6,484 nucleotides of DNA from Planctomycetia bacterium (lineage in GTDB: Bacteria > Planctomycetota > Phycisphaerae > Phycisphaerales > SM1A02), in contig SYIB01000169.1 in NCBI GenBank assembly GCA_005798965.1, forward strand, positions 1 through 6,484, given 5' to 3'. The notes under the pieces were generated by a model that made no database searches, was not told the DNA's origin, and saw nothing but the letters and a program-made list of their open reading frames with translations. The position numbers were made by a program, and so were the translations under genes. Positions 1-5,585 of this stretch are shown here, in pieces (within the stretch, counting starts at the first letter, position 1; each line of letters begins with the position of its first letter).

Positions 1-1704
1 GGCCTTGCGTGCCGCACCGAAGAGCTGCTTGGGCACTTCGAGTGCACGCGAGTCGAGGCCGCCTGACATCGTTCGGCCGCCGGTGGAGTAGCGGCGGTTG
101 TTGTTGAAGGCCCGGCCGAGCCGTGTGAGGCTGTCCAGCAGCACCACGACATCCTTGCCGGCCTCGAAGAGGCGCCGGGCCCGCTCGATCGCCATGATGC
201 CCATTTGCGTGTGCCGCTCCAGGTCCTGGTCGTTGCTCGAGGCGAGCACGAGCGCGGGTACGTTGCGCCGGAAATCGGTGACTTCCTCCGGGCGTTCGTC
301 GATGAGCAGCGCGATCAGCTCCACCTGCGGGTGGTTGTGCTTGATGCCGAAGGCGAGGTTCTGCAGCAGGATGGTCTTGCCCACCTTGGGCGGCGCCACG
401 ATCAGGCCGCGCGTGCCGAACCCGAGTGGGCAGAAGAGATCGATCAGGCGGCACGCAGGCGGGCAGCCCCGGTACTCGAGGTGCATGCGCGGCTGCGGAT
501 CGATGCTGGTGAGTTCGCCGTAGGGCAGGCGGGCAGACCACGCGGATGGATCGAGGCCCTCGACCGACTCGATGCCCACGACCGTGCGACGAAGCTTCTT
601 CGGCCCTCGACGCTTGCGCGCGCGCACCATCTGCACGTTGACGGTGACTTGATTGCCGTTGCGAAGGTTGAAGCGCTGCACGAACTCCATGGGCACCTGG
701 GGCTCGTCGTGCGAGGGCATCCAGCCGTTGCCGCCGAACTGACGCAGCCGGGCTTCGTTGCCAGAGAGGTCAAGCACGCCCGAGACTTGCTCGATCGGAG
801 CGGGAGGTTCAGGGGCTTGATGGACATCGCGCGAGCTCTCCCAGGCTTGGCCGTCGTCGCCGCCATCGTCATCACCGTCGGCATCATCGCCAGGCTGGCC
901 TGGGCTGCCATCGAGCACGGCGGCTGCCGAGCGCTGCTGGTGCTGGGGCCGTGGCTGCTGCTGGTGCCGTGGTTCCTGGCGCTTGGGTGCGGGCGGCGGT
1001 GGCGGGGCCAGCTCTGGATGTGCGGCGATCGCGGCGGCCTCGGCTTCCGCTTTGGCGATGCCGTCGAGGTCAGATGGGTCGAACTTCACCCATGCGTTGC
1101 CGACGCGGCGGAAGATGGGCTTGACCGCGGGAGCTGCCGGTTCATTGGAAGGCAGGGGATCGGTCGCGGCATTCGGCACACTGGCTTCGCCGCCAAGATG
1201 AAGGATGGGCTGCGCTGATCCTTCGGCGGTGGTGGACTCGGCGCCCGCGCTCGTCGAGCTGATGGGCTGCACGATGACGGCGCCGAGGGCCTGGGCGCCG
1301 TCCAGCTCAGCCCCGGCTCTGCGCGACTTGATTGCCTTGGTTGGTGCCGTGGCCTTCGCTGCGACGTTGGGCGTGCGGTTGGCCTTGGTGTTTGTCTTGA
1401 CGGAGGCAGGCGTGCGGTTTGCCTTCGTGTTTGCCTTCGTCTTTGACCTGGCGGATGCAGGCGTGCTGGCTGACTTGGTCGTCGCCTTGCTTCTCGCCTT
1501 CGTCGTGGCCTTCGTCGTGGCTGCCTTCGCTGCCTTGCCCGCTGCAGAAGCCTTGGTGGCAGCGTTGCCAACCCGTGCCTGGGTCTTCACGGGCGCGACG
1601 GCATCCCTGGTCGCCTTGCGCGACGCAGTGGATGATTTGGCTGGGGCGGCCTTGTGGGCCTTGGGCTTGGGCTCTTTCGAGCCCGTCGTCTTCTTGGTAG
1701 CCAT
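1..1704 (-). CDS. rho: Transcription termination factor Rho, 3' end cut by window edge
   Basis: Rho is a hexameric RNA-dependent ATPase that translocates along nascent RNA and releases RNA polymerase. The frame runs unbroken from ATG (1704-1702) for 568 codons to the window edge. Residues matching E. coli Rho at a constant offset of 259 are the Walker A motif APPKVGKT (437-444, Lys443), catalytic Glu470 in DERPEEV, and Walker B Asp524 in VVVLLDSLTRL. The R-loop region (RTMSGG) and LFGAARKA follow, so about 110 C-terminal residues lie outside. The bicyclomycin-contact residues known from E. coli (Lys181, Arg212, Asp265, Ser266) are all kept, as Lys440, Arg471, Asp524 and Ser525. The N-terminus is odd. 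Residues 1-129 are Lys/Ala/Thr-rich (about 24 Lys and 9 Arg against 2 acidic), 239-262 are Pro/Gln-rich, and 273-284 are nearly all Asp/Gly. No Rho_N (SAP-like) domain is visible. The cold-shock-like RNA-binding domain (about 307-385) keeps RFNLR (344-348) but lacks the aromatic RNP1 motif. Family assignment is very secure. Confidence 0.96.
   Translation of the reverse strand, partial: MATKKTTGSKEPKPKAHKAAPAKSSTASRKATRDAVAPVKTQARVGNAATKASAAGKAAKAATTKATTKARSKATTKSASTPASARSKTKANTKANRTPASVKTNTKANRTPNVAAKATAPTKAIKSRRAGAELDGAQALGAVIVQPISSTSAGAESTTAEGSAQPILHLGGEASVPNAATDPLPSNEPAAPAVKPIFRRVGNAWVKFDPSDLDGIAKAEAEAAAIAAHPELAPPPPPAPKRQEPRHQQQPRPQHQQRSAAAVLDGSPGQPGDDADGDDDGGDDGQAWESSRDVHQAPEPPAPIEQVSGVLDLSGNEARLRQFGGNGWMPSHDEPQVPMEFVQRFNLRNGNQVTVNVQMVRARKRRGPKKLRRTVVGIESVEGLDPSAWSARLPYGELTSIDPQPRMHLEYRGCPPACRLIDLFCPLGFGTRGLIVAPPKVGKTILLQNLAFGIKHNHPQVELIALLIDERPEEVTDFRRNVPALVLASSNDQDLERHTQMGIMAIERARRLFEAGKDVVVLLDSLTRLGRAFNNNRRYSTGGRTMSGGLDSRALEVPKQLFGAARKA
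1371..1448 (-). repeat. Imperfect 39-bp tandem repeat in the rho N-terminal coding region
   Basis: Two adjacent units begin with the same GCGTGCGGTT (plus strand, 1371 and 1410), 39 bp apart, and differ at only a few positions over most of their length. A weaker third start (GCGTGCT) is at 1461. In Rho the units encode two copies of the peptide NTKANRTP in the basic tail. The 39-bp period is a multiple of three, so copy changes would keep the frame. Probably slippage-generated low-complexity sequence. Confidence 0.6.
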
Positions 1705-1731
1705 GCAGTGAAAGGCGCCGCACAAACGGCC

Positions 1732-1754
1732 GGACCCGCCACAGAGGCGAGGCC
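1732..1754 (-). promoter_or_regulatory. Hairpin in the rho leader
   Basis: On the minus strand GGCCTCGCC (1754-1746) and GGCGGGTCC (1740-1732) flank a 5-nt loop, TCTGT. They pair as a 9-position stem with one C-U mismatch and one G-U pair. It sits 27 nt upstream of the rho ATG, inside the leader predicted from the promoter at 1813-1841. Rho leaders are often autoregulated, but no function can be proved here, and GC-rich DNA yields chance stems. Confidence 0.3.
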
Positions 1755-1812
1755 CACGAACCCGAATTCGTTCAGGGTGCGCGCCGCGGGAACCACAGCG
1801 CCTTCGTCTGAA

Positions 1813-1841
1813 AGTAGAGCACACGACCGGTGCTGCGTCAA
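1813..1841 (-). promoter_or_regulatory. Predicted sigma70-type promoter for rho
   Basis: On the minus strand a -35 TTGACG (1841-1836, 5 of 6 to consensus) is followed after exactly 17 bp by a -10 TCTACT (1818-1813, 4 of 6). Transcription would begin near 1806, leaving a leader of about 100 nt before the rho ATG. It lies in the only sizeable gap between psuG and rho and points at rho, so rho need not rely on read-through. A small inverted repeat, AGCCA-CCT-TGGCT (1841-1853), abuts the -35 element and could be an operator, though it is short enough to be chance. Confidence 0.55.
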
Positions 1842-1901
1842 GCCACCTTGGCTGAAACCGGGGACTTTGGGTCGTTTGCACCAACTTGGTCGCGAGCGAG
1901 T

Positions 1902-1922
1902 GGAGGCGCTCTGGTGCGCTCC
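1902..1922 (-). terminator. Hairpin between psuG and rho, weak terminator candidate
   Basis: Sixteen nt after the psuG stop the minus strand can form a 7-bp stem (GGAGCGC with GCGCCTCC, one bulged C) around loop ACCAGA. No T-tract follows, so it does not qualify as a classical intrinsic terminator. It might protect the psuG mRNA 3' end or assist Rho-dependent termination, or be chance. The 234-bp gap 1705-1938 otherwise holds only the rho promoter and leader; I see no gene in it. Confidence 0.2.
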
Positions 1923-1938
1923 CGCAGGTTGAATCGAC

Positions 1939-2916
1939 TCAGTTGGCTGCTGCAGCTTCCCGGGCGACGAGCGCGGCACATCGTGCATTGTCAAGAAGCA
2001 AGGCGATGTTGGCATCGAGGGATTGCCCGTTGGTGCGCGCTGCGACCTGGGCGAGGAGCCACGGCGTGACGAGGTTCCCATCGATGCCCGAGGCGATGGC
2101 TTGCGCCGCGAGTTCGTCCGCCATGGCGGATGAGCCACCATGATCGAGCACATGCGCAGGGGGGCAGGGATTCGCGAGCACCACACCCACCGTCGGCAGC
2201 AGCGACCAGTGTGCCCGGCACGCCGCAGCGGCGTCGCGCGGCGTGGACACGGTGGCGTGCAGCGGCAGCGTGCCAGCACCGTCCGTGAACTCAGGGAAGT
2301 TCGCCGTCGCGAGGCCGATGACGGGTACGCCAAGGGTCTCCAGTGCTTCGAGTGTGGCCTTGAGGTCGAGGATGCTCTTCGCACCGCTCGAGACCACGCA
2401 GGTGGGAGTTCGCGCAAGTGCACCAAGGTCGGCGCTGATGTCGAGCGTCTGGGCGAAGCCACGATGCACGCCACCGAGCCCGCCAGTGGCGAAGTGCCGG
2501 ATCCCGGCGAGGCCGCAGGCCACCAGCGTGGCGCTCACGGTGGTGCCCGCGCATGAGCGTGCCGCGCACAGTGGCCCCAGATCGCGCATGCTCGCCTTGC
2601 GTGCTTCACGGTCGGTGGCCAATCGCTCAAGATCGCCGCGCGTGCAGCCGACGTTGAGTGCACCGTCGATGACGGCAACCGTCGCAGGTACGCCGCCATG
2701 GGTCCGGACAGCCCGCTCCATCGCGAGGCTCAGCCCCAGGTTCAATGGAACGCCAACGGCAAAGTCGGGGTGATCGGCAACCACCGGTGGGAGCACCGCG
2801 GCCGGCTCTCGTGGCAGGCCATGGGTGAGTACGGCAGTCTCGAGCGCGACGACCGGGCGCCCGTGCGCCAGCGCGTCACGCACCTCATCGCTGATCAAGA
2901 GTGGCCGCTCTCCCAT
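1939..2916 (-). CDS. psuG: Pseudouridine-5'-phosphate glycosidase
   Basis: PsuG reversibly splits the C-C glycosidic bond of pseudouridine 5'-phosphate to uracil and ribose 5-phosphate, a cytosolic step in modified-nucleotide salvage. The 325-residue product shows the family's conserved blocks: VVALETAVLTHG (22-33), VPATVAVI (76-83), GGLGGVHRG (145-153), DISADL (159-164) and GAKSILDL (178-185). Residues equivalent to the E. coli catalytic or metal-site residues are present: Glu26 (E31), Lys107 (K93), Asp163 (Mn ligand, D149), Lys180 (K166) and Asn303 (N289). The last four keep nearly constant spacing, a strong sign of an active enzyme. E. coli PsuG is about 312 residues; the extra length is a roughly 20-residue insertion between Pro35 and Pro57. 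The ATG lies 3 nt after the helicase stop and has no clear Shine-Dalgarno sequence, suggesting translational coupling. The usual partner, pseudouridine kinase PsuK, is not in the window. Confidence 0.95.
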   Translation of the reverse strand: MGERPLLISDEVRDALAHGRPVVALETAVLTHGLPREPAAVLPPVVADHPDFAVGVPLNLGLSLAMERAVRTHGGVPATVAVIDGALNVGCTRGDLERLATDREARKASMRDLGPLCAARSCAGTTVSATLVACGLAGIRHFATGGLGGVHRGFAQTLDISADLGALARTPTCVVSSGAKSILDLKATLEALETLGVPVIGLATANFPEFTDGAGTLPLHATVSTPRDAAAACRAHWSLLPTVGVVLANPCPPAHVLDHGGSSAMADELAAQAIASGIDGNLVTPWLLAQVAARTNGQSLDANIALLLDNARCAALVAREAAAAN

Positions 2917-2919
2917 CGT

Positions 2920-4263
2920 TCAGCGTCGGCGCGTGGCGAGACGGCCGCCGAGTCGCTTGGGCGGCGGGAGCATCGGTACGGCGCCGCCGGGGAACTTCGC
3001 CTCGTCGGCAGGATCGACCTTGGTCGTGGCCAGGATGTCGCGTGACTTCGATTCGGCCGAGGCCGCCTTGCGCTGGACTTCCTCGGCACGCCGTGCCACC
3101 ACGGCCTGCGGGATCGGGCCCGGCGTGAAATCGCTGTACTCCAGGCGCGGGATCTCGATGTTCGCCAGCCGCTCGACGCCTGTCAGCAGGTCGCCCTGGT
3201 CGGGGCACACGAACATCCAGGCCACACCATTGCGGCCGGCGCGGGCGGTGCGGCCGATGCGGTGGATGTAGACCTCGGGGTCCTCGGGGACGTCGTAGTT
3301 CACCACATGCGTGATGTCATCGACGTCAAGACCGCGTGCCGCAAGGTCGCTGGCGACGAGCACGCTGAGCTTGCCGTCGCGCAGCCGATCCATGACCTTG
3401 TCGCGCTTGCGCTGGTACATGTCGCCGTGCATCGCGTGGGCATCGATGCCCTTGTCGTTCAGGTAGAGCGTGACATCGTCCACGGACTTCTTCGTGCGGC
3501 AGAACACGACGGTCAGTCCCGGTTCCTCGCGGCGCAGGAGATGAAGGAGCAGTCGGCGCTTGTCCCAGGGCTCGACGCTGAGGTAGCTCTGCGCGACCTG
3601 CTGCACCGTGAGGCTCTTGGCCACGGTCACGATCTTCTCAGGGTTGCGCATGTAGCTGCGCGCGAGCTTTTCGATCTCGTCACTGATCGTGGCCGAGACG
3701 AAGACGGTCTGCGGGTGGTTCCGCATGCCACCGAGGATCTTTCGGATGTCCTCGCGGAAGCCGATGTCCAGCATGCGATCGACTTCGTCGAGCACGGCGT
3801 AGCGAACGTGGTCGTAGGTGATCAGCCGACGTTCCCGCATGTCCATGATGCGGCCGGGCGTGCCGACGATGATCTCGGGGTTGCCTTCGAGCAGCGGAAT
3901 CTGCTGACGGACCGGCTGGCCACCGTAGATCGGGACCGCCCTGAGGCCCGTCCGGCCGCCGAGTTCGTGGAACTCCTTGGCGACCTGGATGGCCAGTTCA
4001 CGCGTGGGCACGAGGATGAGCGCCGCGAACGCATCGCCGGGCTTGAGCATCTGCAGCGCAGGCAGTGCGAACGCAGCCGTCTTGCCGGTGCCGGTCTTCG
4101 CCTGGCCAAGGCAATCCTTGCCGGAGAGCGCGATCGGGATCAGGTTCGACTGGATGAAGGTCGGGTGTTTGAAGCCAAGCCGCTCGAGGTCGGCCAGGAT
4201 GCTCTCGTTGAGCCCCAGGCCGGCAAAGGTGGTCTGCGTGTCGAAGATCTCGCTCTTATCCAA
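2920..4263 (-). CDS. ATP-dependent DEAD-box RNA helicase (DEVD variant)
   Basis: A cytosolic superfamily 2 RNA helicase of 447 residues that uses ATP to unwind short RNA duplexes or remodel ribonucleoproteins. All core motifs are in order: Q-motif phenylalanine and glutamine (TFAGLGL, 12-18; HPTFIQ, 33-38), motif I AKTGTGKT (55-62), Ia PTRELA (86-91), Ib TPGR (135-138), II DEVD (159-162), III SAT (190-192), IV VVFCRTK (252-258), V ASDLAARGLD (304-313) and VI HRIGRTARAG (334-343). After the core comes a tail of about 95 residues ending in a basic RRR, which may bind RNA. It looks RhlE-like, but subfamily cannot be fixed from motifs. The start is TTG. AAGAAGG lies 4 nt upstream of it, and no in-frame ATG occurs between the TTG and an upstream stop. 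psuG follows after 3 nt, so the two are almost surely one transcript. Confidence 0.96.
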   Translation of the reverse strand: MDKSEIFDTQTTFAGLGLNESILADLERLGFKHPTFIQSNLIPIALSGKDCLGQAKTGTGKTAAFALPALQMLKPGDAFAALILVPTRELAIQVAKEFHELGGRTGLRAVPIYGGQPVRQQIPLLEGNPEIIVGTPGRIMDMRERRLITYDHVRYAVLDEVDRMLDIGFREDIRKILGGMRNHPQTVFVSATISDEIEKLARSYMRNPEKIVTVAKSLTVQQVAQSYLSVEPWDKRRLLLHLLRREEPGLTVVFCRTKKSVDDVTLYLNDKGIDAHAMHGDMYQRKRDKVMDRLRDGKLSVLVASDLAARGLDVDDITHVVNYDVPEDPEVYIHRIGRTARAGRNGVAWMFVCPDQGDLLTGVERLANIEIPRLEYSDFTPGPIPQAVVARRAEEVQRKAASAESKSRDILATTKVDPADEAKFPGGAVPMLPPPKRLGGRLATRRR

Positions 4264-4334
4264 AGTGCCTTCTTTCGGTGCGCGTGGGCGCAGCCCCGTG
4301 ATACTAATGCACGGACGGCGCAGGGACGCGCATC
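4264..4334. promoter_or_regulatory. Divergent promoter region between helicase and alr
   Basis: This 71-bp gap must hold the start signals for both divergent transcripts. Its one AT-rich patch (4300-4308) reads GATACT on the plus strand (4300-4305, 4 of 6 to TATAAT) and TAGTAT on the minus strand (4306-4301, 4 of 6). The two strands' -10 elements may therefore overlap. Neither has a recognisable -35 at 17 bp. Implied leaders are about 20-30 nt on each side. Confidence 0.35.
4322..4326 (+). promoter_or_regulatory. Ribosome binding site of alr
   Basis: AGGGA stands 8 nt before the ATG at 4335, a normal Shine-Dalgarno spacing. It supports this start over the out-of-frame ATG at 4307. Confidence 0.6.
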
Positions 4335-5579
4335 ATGGATTCCACCAGCACGATCACCATCGATCTTCGGGCCATCGGGCGCAATGTGCGGCGCCTGCGC
4401 GCCCTGATCGGCCCTGACCGGGCCATGTGCACCGTGCTCAAGGCCGACGCCTACGGGCTTGGCGCCAACCGAATCTGGCCTGCCATGGTCGAGCACGATG
4501 TCGACATGCTCGCGGTCTACAGCCTTCCCCAGGCCAATGCCCTTGCCGACGCGGGCTGCACGGCACCGGTCCTGGTGCTCATGCCCGTGCACCGGCTCGA
4601 TGCCGATGATGCCGCCCGCCCACAGTTCATCGCCGGCCAGGTGCACCTCACGATCCACGATGCGGAACAGGCCCGGGCGCTGATCGCTTCCATCCGCGAG
4701 TCCGGCTTGCGCATGCGCGTGCCGGTCCACCTCGAGCTCGATACGGGCATGACCCGTGGTGGCGCTCGCCCTGTCGAGGCGCAGGAGCTGGTACGGCTGG
4801 TGCACACCAGCCGTGAACTCGAGCTCGCTGGCGTGTTCACGCACCTCGTCTCCAGCGGAGCCGCCGGTGCCACCGACGCGCAGATGCGATGCCTCGATGA
4901 GTGGATGACGCGGTGCTCGGCCTGGTTGCCGCGAGGGCTCTTGGTGCACTTGGCCAGCAGCCATGCCACCGTGCGCGACCCTGCGTCGCACCGCGGGATG
5001 ATTCGTGTGGGCCTCGCATGGACCGGCCTCGTCGATGACGAGTGGGGTGCGTTCGCAAGCGATGACGGCCTGGAGTCGGTCGTCCGCTGGACGACCAGCG
5101 TGGTGCAGGCCAAGCGTGTTCCGGCAGGAACGCCTGTGGGTTACGGCAGCACATGGTGCTCGGCGCGTGACACGGTGATCGCGCTGCTTCCAGTGGGCTA
5201 CGCCGATGGCTATCCCTCCCCTCAGCCCGGACTGCAGCAGGCTGTTCGCATCCATGCCCGGGGCGCGTGGCACACCGTGCCGGTGGTGGGAGCCGTGAAC
5301 ATGGATCAACTGACCGTCGATGCAGGTTCCATCGTGGGCAGCTGGGGCGCGCCGCAGGAGCTCTATGGCGCTCCAGTCGAATTGCTCGGCACCGACCGGC
5401 ACCAGGCCACGCATCCGCTGGAGCTCGCGCGGGTGGCTGGAAGGAAACCATATGAAATCCTGTGCGGATTGAGTGCCCGGTTGCCGCGTGTGCACGAGCG
5501 TGCCCTCGTGATCGATCGTTCCATGCGGTCGGCCTCGCTTCCGCGATCCGCGGCGGCATCACCGAACGCAGGGGAGTGA
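4335..5579 (+). CDS. alr: Alanine racemase, PLP-dependent
   Basis: Alr interconverts L- and D-alanine in the cytosol, supplying D-alanine for peptidoglycan. The 414-residue product has the fold-III N-terminal barrel with the PLP lysine in VLKADAYGLG (Lys36, Tyr40). HLELDTGMTRGG (132-143) follows, then the phosphate-site region ASSHATVRD (207-215), IRVGLAWTG (223-231, Arg224 facing the PLP pyridine), the catalytic tyrosine in VGYGSTW (Tyr270), LPVGYADGYPS (285-295) and NMDQLTVD (322-329). Near the C-terminus PYEILCGLSARLPRV (372-386) supplies Tyr373, matching Geobacillus Tyr354. The two-base Lys36/Tyr270 machinery is intact. It is longer than the usual 360-390 residues, mostly through a C-terminal tail after residue 390. 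Glu134 replaces the lysine that is carbamylated in many relatives, while its partner arginine (Arg141) is kept. A sigma-factor-like gene follows after 6 nt. A broader-specificity amino-acid racemase is possible but less likely. Confidence 0.95.
   Translation: MDSTSTITIDLRAIGRNVRRLRALIGPDRAMCTVLKADAYGLGANRIWPAMVEHDVDMLAVYSLPQANALADAGCTAPVLVLMPVHRLDADDAARPQFIAGQVHLTIHDAEQARALIASIRESGLRMRVPVHLELDTGMTRGGARPVEAQELVRLVHTSRELELAGVFTHLVSSGAAGATDAQMRCLDEWMTRCSAWLPRGLLVHLASSHATVRDPASHRGMIRVGLAWTGLVDDEWGAFASDDGLESVVRWTTSVVQAKRVPAGTPVGYGSTWCSARDTVIALLPVGYADGYPSPQPGLQQAVRIHARGAWHTVPVVGAVNMDQLTVDAGSIVGSWGAPQELYGAPVELLGTDRHQATHPLELARVAGRKPYEILCGLSARLPRVHERALVIDRSMRSASLPRSAAASPNAGE
5571..5576 (+). promoter_or_regulatory. 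Ribosome binding site of the sigma-like gene, inside the end of alr
   Basis: GGGGAG overlaps the last alr sense codons and lies 9 nt before the ATG at 5586. It fixes that start and shows the gene is translated from the alr transcript. Confidence 0.6.
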
Positions 5580-5585
5580 ACCGCG

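Noticed and set aside
205..1218. Plus-strand open frame of 337 codons
   Set aside because: Antisense to rho; no family motif. Long antisense frames are expected in GC-rich DNA.
1205..1711. Plus-strand 168-codon frame that looks like a hydrophobic, multi-membrane-span protein
   Set aside because: It is the exact antisense of the Lys/Ala-rich rho tail: AAG/GCC codons read backwards as CTT/GGC, giving Leu/Phe/Val/Ala runs. The rho frame has continuous, recognisable homology further on.
1763..1770. Perfect palindrome CGAATTCG in the rho leader
   Set aside because: Eight bases is too short to claim as an operator without repeats or conservation.
1880..1890. Short inverted repeat ACCAA-C-TTGGT upstream of the rho promoter
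   Set aside because: A 5-bp arm occurs by chance; no second copy seen.
1587..2474. Minus-strand frame of 295 codons bridging psuG and the rho start
   Set aside because: It overlaps psuG in a different frame and crosses the rho promoter; its composition is low-complexity Ser/Arg/Pro.
3262..4407. Plus-strand open frame of 381 codons
   Set aside because: Antisense to the DEAD-box helicase and running into alr out of frame; rich in His, Asp and Val with no domain.
4140..5495. Minus-strand open frame of 451 codons, the longest in the window
   Set aside because: Antisense to alr and overlapping the helicase start in another frame. Alr has all its catalytic residues on the plus strand.
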